A stretch of 64,000 bases of DNA from Massilia agri (GTDB lineage Bacteria > Pseudomonadota > Gammaproteobacteria > Burkholderiales > Burkholderiaceae_D): positions 170,306 to 234,305 of the forward strand of contig NZ_JANUHA010000009.1 in NCBI RefSeq assembly GCF_024753255.1, given 5' to 3'. The position numbers and the translations under genes are program-made. Positions 8,759-22,878 of the stretch are shown piece after piece (the first letter of the stretch is position 1; the number at the start of each line of letters is the position of its first letter). A model generated the notes under the pieces. That model saw nothing but the letters and a program-made list of their open reading frames with translations. It did not search any database and was not told the origin of the DNA.

Positions 8759-9484
8759 TCACCAGAACTGCCAGCTGCCGGTCGCGACGACCCAGGCGCC
8801 AAGCATGCCGTTGGTGACAGCGTGGGCGAGCACGGCCGACCACAAGTTGCGGTGGCGCATATAAACGAGTGCATAGGCGACACCGGCAACGATGCCGGCC
8901 AGCCACAGGTTGTGCTCGAAACCGAACAGGACACTGGAAATCAGGAAACCCTTGATGCCGACCCGGGCAGGTTCGAGGGCCTCGAAGTCGGCTGCATCGG
9001 CCCAGCGCATCACGAAGGAGCGCCAGAACAGCTCTTCCATGACGGGCACGACCAGCGCGGCCCCGAGGATGCGGATGACGACCAGCGGCCAGTTCATGGC
9101 GCCGTCGCTGGTGGGGTCATAGCCGGGACTGGATCCGACCGTCATCCAGGGCGCGTCGAGATTGATCCAGAGCACCAGTACGAGGACGCCGACGGCAACT
9201 GCGGTGAACAATTGCGCGGGCTTGGGAAGGGGGACGTGGAGTTCGTGGTAGCGGCGCCAGAACACGGCCAGCAGCACGGCCACGATGCCCACCTGCACCG
9301 GATAGAGCCAGCGCAGCTCGGCGCGGGCGAAGCCGGCCCGCTCGAGCAGGTCGCCGAGGACGATGAAGAAGATGTAGGCGGCGAAAGGCAGTATCCGCGC
9401 CCAGGCGGCGCGGCTGAACAAAGGTGCGTCGACCGATAACGCAGGGCTTGCTGGAGCGGTACGGGATTCGTTGTGCTCGGTCAT
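8759..9484 (-). CDS. CAAX-type intramembrane protease linked to the exosortase locus
   Basis: 241 residues, with about six to seven membrane segments. The CPBP/Abi family motifs are complete: EELFWRS (EExxxR) near residue 146, FGFEHN (FxxxH) near 188 and a terminal HAVTNG (HxxxN/D). A CAAX prenyl-protease-related protein is a recurrent neighbour of exosortases and PEP-CTERM exopolysaccharide genes; its substrate is not established. Position directly in front of epsL makes a role in maturation or protection of the same secretion system likely, but this is inferred. No exosortase gene is present in the window. Confidence 0.85.
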   Translation of the reverse strand: MTEHNESRTAPASPALSVDAPLFSRAAWARILPFAAYIFFIVLGDLLERAGFARAELRWLYPVQVGIVAVLLAVFWRRYHELHVPLPKPAQLFTAVAVGVLVLVLWINLDAPWMTVGSSPGYDPTSDGAMNWPLVVIRILGAALVVPVMEELFWRSFVMRWADAADFEALEPARVGIKGFLISSVLFGFEHNLWLAGIVAGVAYALVYMRHRNLWSAVLAHAVTNGMLGAWVVATGSWQFW

Positions 9485-9533
9485 GTCCTCTGGTCGCAGG
9501 CGCCTGGCCTGCCGCTTATTGATTTACATTTCG

Positions 9534-11465
9534 CTACTCGCCCCTGGCGCGGGCTTCGATGCGCTCCCAGCGATCCAGGGCGTCGAGCAGCAGGTCATCG
9601 ATCTCGGCGTGACGCTCGCTCAGGCGCCGCGCATCGCCGGGATTCTGCTTGTAGAAGTCCGCCGAGTTCAGCTGGGCTGTGATGGCGGACTGCTCATCCT
9701 CGAGAGTGGCGATCAGCTGGGGAAGTTCCTCCAGCTCTCGCTGCTCCTTGTAGCTCAACTTTACCTTTTTGCCAGACGTACTCTGTGCGGTAGATGACAT
9801 TTCGCTGTTTTTGGCCGGGGCCGGGGTGGCCGCCGCAACTGCCGGCGCCTTCGGCGCAGGGGCGCGCTCGGTGGCTTTCACCCTCTCCCAGTCGCTGTAT
9901 CCACCGACGTATTCACGCCACAGACCGTTGCCTTCAGACACGATCACCTGTGTCACGACGTTGTCGAGGAAGGTGCGGTCGTGGCTGACGAGGAAGACGG
10001 TGCCCGTGTATTCCTCGAGCAATTCTTCCAGCAATTCCAGGGTCTCGATGTCGAGGTCGTTGGTCGGTTCGTCCAGCACCAGGCAGTTGGCCGGCTTGGC
10101 GAACAGGCGCGCCAACAGCAGGCGGTTGCGCTCGCCACCGGAGAGCGACTTCACCGGTGAACGCGCACGTTCCGGCGCGAACAGGAAGTCGTTGAGGTAG
10201 GTCATCACATGCTTCTTCTGGCCATTGATCTCGACCCAGTCGCTGCCCGGAGAGATCGTGTCGGCCAGGCTCGCCTCTTCGTTGAGCTGGGCGCGCATCT
10301 GGTCGAAATAGGCCACGTTCAGCTTGGTGCCGAGCTTGACGCTGCCGCTGTCGGCGGTCTCGTCGCCCAGGATGATCTTGAGCAAGGTCGTCTTGCCGGC
10401 GCCGTTGGGGCCGATCAGGCCCACCTTGTCGCCGCGCAAAATGGTGCCGGTGAAGTTGCTCACGATGACCTTCTCACCGTAGGCCTTCGAGATGTTTTCC
10501 ATATCGGCCACGATCTTGCCCGAACGCTCGCCAGACGCGACCTCGAGCCTGACCGTGCCCTGCTGCTCGCGGCGGGCGGCGCGCTGCAGGCGCAGCGCTT
10601 CCAGGCGACGCACGCGGCCTTCGTCGCGGGTCCGGCGCGCCTGCACACCCTTGCGGATCCACACTTCTTCCTGGGCCAGGAATTTGTCGAACTTGGCGTT
10701 CTCGACTTCCTCGTTGGCGAGCAGCTCGCGCTTGCGCTCCTGGTAGGTCGAGAAATTGCCCGGGAAGGAAAGCAGGCGGCCGCGATCGAGTTCGATGATG
10801 CGGGTGGCGACGTTGTCGAGGAAGCTGCGATCGTGGGTGATGAAGAGCACCGAGCCGCGGTATTCGCGCAGCAGGCCTTCCAGCCACTTGATCGAGGTAA
10901 AGTCCAGGTGGTTGGTCGGTTCGTCCAGCAGCAGCACGTCGGGGCCGGACACCAGGGCCACGGCCAGCGCCACGCGCTTTTGCATCCCGCCCGACAGGGT
11001 GCCCATCTTCGCCTCCCGGTTCAGCCCGAGGCGGTCGAGGGTCGTGTCGACCTTGTGCGCCAGGTTCCAGCCGTCGAGCGCGTCGAGCTTGAGCTGCAGC
11101 TCGTGCATGCGCTCCATCAGGGCCTCGTCGTTGTCGCCGCCGAACTGGCCGGTAATGGCTTCGTACTCGGCCAGCATGGCCTGCTGGTCGCCCATGCCCG
11201 CGGCCACCGCGTCGAACACGGTCGCCTCCGGATCGAAGACCGGCTCCTGCTCGACATAGGCGATCTTGATGCCCTGCTGCATCACCAGCAGGCCGTCGTC
11301 GAGTTTCGAACGGCCCGAAATGATCTTCAGCAGCGAGGACTTGCCGGTGCCGTTGCGGCCGATCAGGCCGACACGTTCGCCGGTCTCGAGGGAAAAGTCA
11401 GCGTGGTCGAGCAGCGCGACGTGGCCGAAGGCCAGCTGCGCGGAAGTAAGGGAGATGACAGCCAT
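9534..11465 (-). CDS. uup: ABC-F family ATPase, Uup-like
   Basis: 643 residues, a soluble protein with two ATP-binding domains and no membrane segments, typical of ABC-F translation factors. The first domain has Walker A GLIGRNGTGKSSLLK, signature LSGGMQKRVALA and Walker B DVLLLDEPTNHLD. The second has GLIGPNGAGKTTLLK, SLSGGERNRLLLA and CLVLDEPTNDLD. The linker between them (about 235-320) is rich in charged residues. A basic C-terminal coiled coil (about 560-640, with SGKKVKLSYKEQREL) is the Uup DNA-binding type tail, favouring Uup over EttA. It is transcribed toward the eps genes with a 49-bp gap to the protease gene, but is a housekeeping gene and probably has its own promoter. Confidence 0.92.
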   Translation of the reverse strand: MAVISLTSAQLAFGHVALLDHADFSLETGERVGLIGRNGTGKSSLLKIISGRSKLDDGLLVMQQGIKIAYVEQEPVFDPEATVFDAVAAGMGDQQAMLAEYEAITGQFGGDNDEALMERMHELQLKLDALDGWNLAHKVDTTLDRLGLNREAKMGTLSGGMQKRVALAVALVSGPDVLLLDEPTNHLDFTSIKWLEGLLREYRGSVLFITHDRSFLDNVATRIIELDRGRLLSFPGNFSTYQERKRELLANEEVENAKFDKFLAQEEVWIRKGVQARRTRDEGRVRRLEALRLQRAARREQQGTVRLEVASGERSGKIVADMENISKAYGEKVIVSNFTGTILRGDKVGLIGPNGAGKTTLLKIILGDETADSGSVKLGTKLNVAYFDQMRAQLNEEASLADTISPGSDWVEINGQKKHVMTYLNDFLFAPERARSPVKSLSGGERNRLLLARLFAKPANCLVLDEPTNDLDIETLELLEELLEEYTGTVFLVSHDRTFLDNVVTQVIVSEGNGLWREYVGGYSDWERVKATERAPAPKAPAVAAATPAPAKNSEMSSTAQSTSGKKVKLSYKEQRELEELPQLIATLEDEQSAITAQLNSADFYKQNPGDARRLSERHAEIDDLLLDALDRWERIEARARGE

Positions 11466-11538
11466 GATCCGTGAACCTTGCGGCGCCAGGGCGCCGGTGA
11501 GAAATTAAGAGAAGCGTGCATTGTACCGGCTGGCCGTT

Positions 11539-11679
11539 GTAGGGTGGACGGGGGAATTTAGTCCAGTGGACTAAATTCCCGTCCGCGCGTTCAACTCGCT
11601 GATGAACTGACGCGCCGCGACAAATCACCGTGTGGTTGAACGCGCGGACGGCGAAGCCGGCTAGGCGCCCCCGTCCACC

Positions 11680-11683
<4 letters not shown>
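11539..11683. repeat. Double-hairpin REP-like element, copy 2
   Basis: A 145-bp element bounded by GTAGGGTGGACGG and CCGTCCACCCTAC, with internal CGCGCGTTCAA and TTGAACGCGCG. The left half has an extended hairpin in which GGGAATTTAGTCC pairs with GGACTAAATTCCC. The right half has GACGGCGAAGCCGGC-type pairing. The right end overlaps the stop codon of the histidine-kinase gene (11680-11682), so the repeat supplies its TAG. Confidence 0.85.
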
Positions 11684-13938
<2,255 letters not shown>

Positions 13939-14020
13939 GGAAACGGACGCTGGTGCGCCGGAGAGCGAATCCGGCAGTATAGCCGAGCCTCAGGCAAACA
14001 CCGGGACGGGAGACGGGAAG

Positions 14021-14095
14021 TGGTGTCGCCAGCAGGAATCGAACCTGCATCTAAGTCTTAGGAGGACCTTGTACTATCCATTGTACTATGGCGAC
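14021..14095 (-). tRNA. tRNA-Arg, anticodon CCT
   Basis: A full cloverleaf can be drawn on the minus strand. The acceptor stem is GTCGCCA with TGGCGAC, followed by discriminator A and an encoded CCA. The D arm is GTAC...GTAC. The anticodon stem AGGTC/GACTT encloses the loop CTCCTAA, giving anticodon CCT for the rare AGG codon, and the T arm carries GGTTCGATTCC. A TACAAT-like -10 lies about 55 bp upstream on the same strand. Confidence 0.96.
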
Positions 14096-14199
14096 GTGCG
14101 CGTATGCGACACTTCTGGACAGGCGCGTCGGCGCATGTCGGCAGCCCCATATTGTACCAGCCGTCTTGCCAAATCAGAACAGTGACGCGTGTATTCGCG

Positions 14200-14724
14200 T
14201 CAACGCCCGTCGTCGATACGCAGGCGCCCCTTCATGGACGTCAGTATGCCGATCAGCGCCGACTTGTCCTCGGCCGGGATATCGGCCAGTATTTCGTCGA
14301 TCCAGCGCTCGTGCACGGCCGCCATGTCGGCGAAGGCCGTGCGGCCCGCCGGGGTCAGGCGCACCGCCCAGGCGCGCCGGTCGCTGGGATCGGGCACCCG
14401 CTGCACCAGCTTCTCGCGCTCGAGCTGGTCGGTGATGCCGGTGACGTTGCCGCCGGTGACCATCATGCGTTTCGACAGCTCGCCCATGCGCATGCCTTCC
14501 GGGTGGCGCTCGAGCTGGGCCATCAGGTCGAAGCGCGGCAGGGTGATGCCGAAGGTTGCGCGCAGGCGGGTGCGGATCTCGTTCTCGATGCGCACGGTGC
14601 ACGAGAGCATGCGCAACCACAGCTTGAGCGACTGGTGGTGTTCCAGCGTCAGGCGGCTGGCCAGGTCCAGCCCGGGCGCTTCCAAAGGCTCTTTCGCTTC
14701 GTCCTGCCCTTCCGCATCCTTCAT
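14200..14724 (-). CDS. MarR family transcriptional regulator
   Basis: 174 residues with the MarR winged-helix fold: TFGITLPRFDLMAQLERHPEGMRMGELSKRMM (helix-turn-helix around 65-100), VTGGNVTGITDQLEREKLV (recognition helix), and the wing DPSDRRAWAVRLTPAGR. A charged N-terminal extension of about 25 residues precedes the dimerisation helices. It follows the acyl-CoA ligase gene by seven bases, so both are almost certainly co-transcribed. MarR proteins of the BadR type often sense aromatic acids or their CoA esters, suggesting feedback by the ligase's substrate or product (inferred). Confidence 0.9.
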   Translation of the reverse strand: MKDAEGQDEAKEPLEAPGLDLASRLTLEHHQSLKLWLRMLSCTVRIENEIRTRLRATFGITLPRFDLMAQLERHPEGMRMGELSKRMMVTGGNVTGITDQLEREKLVQRVPDPSDRRAWAVRLTPAGRTAFADMAAVHERWIDEILADIPAEDKSALIGILTSMKGRLRIDDGR

Positions 14725-14731
14725 ATGATCC

Positions 14732-16372
14732 TCAGCCCTCGTTCATGCGCAATTTAAACCGTTGCAGTTTACCGGTTTCGGTGCGCGGGAGCTGTTCGCG
14801 AAAGCGCACCACGCGCGGGTATTTATACGGCGCGATCCGGGCCTTGACGAATTCCTGCAGCGCCAGCGCGGTATCGCTTGAAGCCGCATGGCCGGGCTTG
14901 AGCACGACATGGGCCTCGACCACCTGGCCGCGTTCCGGATCCGCCCGCCCCACCACCCCGCATTCGGCCACGGCAGGATGGTGCAGCAGGGCTTCCTCGA
15001 CCTCGGCGCCTGCGATGTTGTAGCCGGCCGAGATGATCATGTCGTCCAGCCGCGAGCGGTAGTGGAAATAGCCGTCCTCGTCCATCTCGTAGGCGTCGCC
15101 GGTGATGTTCCAGCCGTTGACGACGTAGTCGCGCTGGCGCGGATCGTCCAGGTAGCGGCAGCCGGTCGGCCCCTTCACCGCCAGGCGCCCGATCACGCCC
15201 GGCCCGGCCGGCAGGCCGTGGGCGTCGAGGATGCAGGCGACATAGCCCGGCACCGGCTTGCCGGTGGCGCCGGGCCGCACGTCCGCGCCGGCGGCGGAGA
15301 TGAAGATGTGCAGCATCTCGGTGGCGCCGATCCCGTCGATCATCTCCAGGCCGCTCGCCTCCTTCCACGCCGCACGCGTGGCCACCGGCAGGGCCTCGCC
15401 CGCCGACACCGACCGCGTGAGGCTGGACAGGTCGAAGCGATCGGCCAGCTGGGCCATCTGCCGGTAGAAGGTGGGCGCGGTGAAGCAGACCGTGGCGCGC
15501 TGCTCCTCGATCGCTTTGAGAAGGGTTTCGGGCGTCAGCTTTTCGATGAGGACCGCGCTCGCTCCCACGCGCAGCGGGAACAGGAGCAGCCCGCCCAGGC
15601 CGAAGGTGAAGGCCAGCGGCGGCGTGCCGATGAAGACGTCGTCGATGCGCGAACGCAGGGTGTGGCGCGGGAAGCAGTCGCAGATCGCCAGCAGGTCGCG
15701 GTGGAAGTGCATGGTACCCTTCGGCACGCCGGTGGTGCCGGAGGTGAAGCTGATCAGGCAGACGTCGTCGGCCGCGGTGTCGGGCGCGGCGAAAGGCGCA
15801 TCGTGGGCCGCCATGCGCGCTTCCAGCCCAGCGGGCGAATCGGGGTCGTCGAAGAGCAGGAGCGGCAGCCCGGGACGCGCCATCGCATCGACTTCGGCGC
15901 GCAGCGAGGCCGCCGACAAGACCGCGTCGACCCTGGCGCGCTCGGCGATGGTGTCCAGCTCGCGCGCGCGCAGCAGCGGCATGGTCGGCACCGCGATGCA
16001 GCCGGCCTTGATGACGGCCAGGATGCAGGCCGCCATCATCGGGCAGTTGGCGCCGCGCAGCAGCACCCGGTTGCCGGTGGCGAGCCTGAGGTCGTGGCGC
16101 AGCACGTGGGCGATGCGGTCGACCCGGGCGGAGAGCTCGGCATAGCTGAGGCGCTCGCGCGCCCCGATCAGTGCGGTGCGGCCGTTCCAGCCGCGGACAA
16201 GGGCCACCTGGAACAGCTCGGCCACCGCGTTCAGGCGCTGCGGGTACTGCAGCTCGGGAGAATCGAAGCGCAGTTCCGGCCATTCCTCGACGGGCGGCAG
16301 CATCGCGCGTGCGAAGCCGTCGGCATAGCCGGAAGGCGCGAGCGGGAGGTCGTTGACGGCGGCGTCGGTCAT
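14732..16372 (-). CDS. AMP-dependent acyl/aryl-CoA ligase (2-aminobenzoate/benzoate-CoA ligase type)
   Basis: 546 residues of the ANL superfamily, forming an acyl-adenylate and then a CoA thioester. Visible are the P-loop FTSGTTGVPKGT near residue 213, the A5-like motif DGIGATEMLH, the A7-like region WNITGDAYEMDEDGYFHYRSRLDDMI, hinge SAGYNIAG, and the C-terminal catalytic Lys in PRTETGKLQRFKLR. The N-terminus and the GATEMLHIF motif recall 2-aminobenzoate- and benzoate-CoA ligases rather than fatty-acid ligases. No ring-cleavage genes are adjacent, so the substrate stays open. It starts 62 bases after the response-regulator stop and is followed by marR. Confidence 0.86.
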   Translation of the reverse strand: MTDAAVNDLPLAPSGYADGFARAMLPPVEEWPELRFDSPELQYPQRLNAVAELFQVALVRGWNGRTALIGARERLSYAELSARVDRIAHVLRHDLRLATGNRVLLRGANCPMMAACILAVIKAGCIAVPTMPLLRARELDTIAERARVDAVLSAASLRAEVDAMARPGLPLLLFDDPDSPAGLEARMAAHDAPFAAPDTAADDVCLISFTSGTTGVPKGTMHFHRDLLAICDCFPRHTLRSRIDDVFIGTPPLAFTFGLGGLLLFPLRVGASAVLIEKLTPETLLKAIEEQRATVCFTAPTFYRQMAQLADRFDLSSLTRSVSAGEALPVATRAAWKEASGLEMIDGIGATEMLHIFISAAGADVRPGATGKPVPGYVACILDAHGLPAGPGVIGRLAVKGPTGCRYLDDPRQRDYVVNGWNITGDAYEMDEDGYFHYRSRLDDMIISAGYNIAGAEVEEALLHHPAVAECGVVGRADPERGQVVEAHVVLKPGHAASSDTALALQEFVKARIAPYKYPRVVRFREQLPRTETGKLQRFKLRMNEG

Positions 16373-16434
16373 ATCGGGGTCCCTGTTGAGGTTAAGACAA
16401 CGGCCGCAGATACTTTAAATCTAAAGCAACTCAG

Positions 16435-17085
16435 TCAGCAAGCAGAATCGGCGCCGGCCTTGCGCGCGAGCGCATCCTGGCGGTCCACCGCAGCCAGGGC
16501 CTGCGCGATGGCGTCGGGGTCGCCGGCTGTGCGCAGGCGCGCCGCGGCATCGAGCAGGCCCAGGGTGGCGCAACCTTCCGCCAGGCGCGTCGCACCCGGC
16601 CCGCCGCCCTGTTGCGCCTCTTCGAGCTGGCGCCGCAGGCCGGCCAGGTAGACCAGCAGGCGCTCGAGCGTGATGCCCAGGCGCCCGGCCACCGCCTGCG
16701 GGTCTTCGCCGGGCTCGCCGGCCGGCAGCAGCCTGCCAAGCTCGGCGCGCACCGCATCGATGCGGAAGGGCTTGGCGATATAGCCGTCGGCGCCGAGGCG
16801 CCCGGCCTGTTCCAGGGTCTCGGCATCCGAGGCGGCCGAGACCAGCACGAAGGGAATGGACGCCGTGGCGGCGTCGGCGCGCAGCCGCGCCAGCAGGCCC
16901 AGGCCGTCGAGGTGGGGCATGCGCAGGTCGCAGAACACGACCCCGGGCCGCAGTCCCCCGGCCAGCAGGCGCCAGGCGTGCTCGCCGTCTTCCGCCTCCA
17001 GGATTTCCGCGCGCACGCAGCCGTCAACCTGATGCATCAGCATCATGCGCGAGACCACGTCGTCGTCCACCACCAGGACCTTCAT
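16435..17085 (-). CDS. Single-receiver response regulator with helical C-terminal extension
   Basis: 216 residues. Residues 1-125 form a receiver: KVLVVDDDVVSRMML with the acidic pocket, VVFCDLRMPHLDG with the phospho-Asp, LVSAAS, and the conserved Lys in YIAKPFRID. The remaining 90 residues are helical and Ala/Arg-rich with no recognisable DNA-binding or enzymatic domain. It lies 59 bp behind the giant hybrid kinase and is probably its co-transcribed partner, perhaps the receiver for the kinase's Hpt domain. Confidence 0.85.
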   Translation of the reverse strand: MKVLVVDDDVVSRMMLMHQVDGCVRAEILEAEDGEHAWRLLAGGLRPGVVFCDLRMPHLDGLGLLARLRADAATASIPFVLVSAASDAETLEQAGRLGADGYIAKPFRIDAVRAELGRLLPAGEPGEDPQAVAGRLGITLERLLVYLAGLRRQLEEAQQGGGPGATRLAEGCATLGLLDAAARLRTAGDPDAIAQALAAVDRQDALARKAGADSAC

Positions 17086-17144
17086 GCCGCCACCATCGTA
17101 TCGATCATGACGGCATTATAGTGGGCCGGCAGCCGGCCCGGCGC

Positions 17145-21380
<4,236 letters not shown>

Positions 21381-21389
21381 CGGCTCGGC

Positions 21390-22559
21390 CTACTCCGGGA
21401 AAAAGGCGAGCACGTCGTCGCGCCGGGCCAGGGTATCGTGTTCGCCGAGGCGGATCAGCTCGCGCGTGTAGCTGCCTTCGAACAGCAGGTAGGAGGCCAG
21501 CGCCGAGCCGCGCGACTCCAGCGCCCCGATCCCGCCCAGCAGGGTGCGCACCGGCGCCGGCAGGCTATGGACGTGGCGCGCGGCGATGTCGTCCAGGCGC
21601 TCGGAGGGCGCGATCACCAGCAGTTCCACGCGCTTGAGCGGCAGGTAGCCGCGTGCTTCCGGCGCGACGCGCTCGAGGGTCTGGTTGATGCGCTGCAGGC
21701 GCTCGATGTCGGCCGCCAGGCTGTCCAGGAAAATCGAGGACAGCGCATGTCCGCCGATCTGCGCCAGGCTCGGGTAGCCGCTGTCCGGGCTGGGGTCGAG
21801 CGCCGGCTCGGACATGCGCCCCGCTCCCACCACCAGCACCCGGCTCGCGCCCAGGTGGATGGCCGGCGCGATCGGCGCCAACTGCCGCATCGAGCCGTCG
21901 CCGCAGTATTCGCGCCGCCCGGCGAGATACAGCGGCACGGCCGGGAAGATGAAGGGAATGGCGCTCGAGGCCAGCAGGTGCTCGACGCTGATCTGGGTCG
22001 CCAGCGCCAGGCGCTGGTGGCGGATCCAGGGCGCGATCTCGCGCGCGGCCTGGTAGAAGGTGATGTGCTGGCCGCTGCTGTACGAGGACGCGGTGATCGC
22101 CAGCGCGTCCAGCACGCCGTCGGCCAGCGCCGCATCCAGGCGCGGCAGGTCGAGCGCGCGGTGCAGCAGGCCGGCCAGCGGGGTGTTATCCAGCAGCGAC
22201 TGCGGCGGCGACGCGTGCCACTTGCGCAGCAGCCAGCCGAAGGACAGGAGCGAGAGCCAGCGCGCGCCCGACCGCAGCACGGCCAGCGAATCGGCGCGGT
22301 AGACCTGGTGGGCGGCGACGCCTTCCCAGACACCCAGCAGGCCTCGCACGGCGCTTGAAAAATCGTCGGCGCGGCAGGCCAGCGCGGTGGCGTTCAGGGC
22401 GCCGGCCGAGGTGCCGCAGATGATGTGGAAGGGAGAACGCAGCGCCGGACGGCCGGCGTCCGCGAGGATGCGGGCGATGGCATGCATCACGCCGGCCTGA
22501 TAGGCGGCGCGCGCTCCACCGCCTGTGAGGACCAGGCCTGTTTTCTCGTTGCTGTCCAC
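21390..22559 (-). CDS. Patatin-like phospholipase
   Basis: 389 residues using GTG at 22559, which places the oxyanion motif GGGARAAYQ close to the N-terminus as in the family. The frame stays open further upstream, but that part translates the inverted repeat at 22.7 kb and is not credible. The Ser-Asp dyad is visible: GTSAGALNA (GxSxG) near residue 45 and DGSMRQ near 230. No signal peptide, so a cytoplasmic lipid acyl hydrolase is predicted. It heads a three-gene transcript with the propeller kinase and the response regulator. The ribosome-binding site is weak, leaving the exact start uncertain. Confidence 0.87.
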   Translation of the reverse strand: MDSNEKTGLVLTGGGARAAYQAGVMHAIARILADAGRPALRSPFHIICGTSAGALNATALACRADDFSSAVRGLLGVWEGVAAHQVYRADSLAVLRSGARWLSLLSFGWLLRKWHASPPQSLLDNTPLAGLLHRALDLPRLDAALADGVLDALAITASSYSSGQHITFYQAAREIAPWIRHQRLALATQISVEHLLASSAIPFIFPAVPLYLAGRREYCGDGSMRQLAPIAPAIHLGASRVLVVGAGRMSEPALDPSPDSGYPSLAQIGGHALSSIFLDSLAADIERLQRINQTLERVAPEARGYLPLKRVELLVIAPSERLDDIAARHVHSLPAPVRTLLGGIGALESRGSALASYLLFEGSYTRELIRLGEHDTLARRDDVLAFFPE

Positions 22560-22694
22560 CTGCCAAGGGTAGCAAAAAACGGGTATCCCTTGGGAAATTA
22601 ATGCTGAACACCAAGCGAAGAGTTGGATTTCGCCGACGTTGCCTCCCGCCATCCGCCCGACGACCATCGTGCGACTTCCTCCAATCCACCCCTG

Positions 22695-22779
22695 GGTGTC
22701 AGGTCTGACATTTAGACACGAGCTGAGCTTTAAGCAAGGGCTAGCGCAGAGGCCGTGTCCGAATGTCAGACCTGACACC
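22695..22779. repeat. Long inverted repeat built on GGTGTCAGGTCTGACATT
   Basis: Two 26-bp arms (22695-22720 and 22754-22779) are complementary at 24 of 26 positions around a 33-base spacer. Each arm contains the smaller palindrome TGTCAGGTCTGACA. It lies in the 319-bp divergent gap between the patatin and CocE-type genes. It looks like a mobile palindromic repeat or a strong cruciform rather than an operator, since it is longer than typical regulator sites. Confidence 0.75.
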
Positions 22780-22810
22780 GCAGTTGCACTGCATACGGCA
22801 ATCACCTATA

Positions 22811-22843
22811 TTTCATATTCAGCATATTTTTCTAAATATGAAA
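22811..22843. promoter_or_regulatory. AT-rich inverted repeat upstream of the CocE-type gene
   Basis: TTTCATATT (22811-22819) and AATATGAAA (22835-22843) form a perfect 9-bp inverted repeat in a short AT-rich stretch 36 bp before the hydrolase start codon. In this GC-rich genome such a stretch probably holds the promoter, with the repeat as a possible operator. Confidence 0.35.
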
Positions 22844-22878
22844 ATACGACGGATGTGATTGCCCAACCGGAGACGCCC

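Noticed and set aside
22560..22805. N-terminal extension of the patatin protein up to 22805
   Set aside because: It would translate the inverted repeat at 22695-22779, and the catalytic GGGxRxxYQ motif is normally near the N-terminus.
22639..22878. Longer start for the CocE-type hydrolase
   Set aside because: The extra residues again translate the inverted repeat; ATG 22879 has a good ribosome-binding site and begins a signal peptide.
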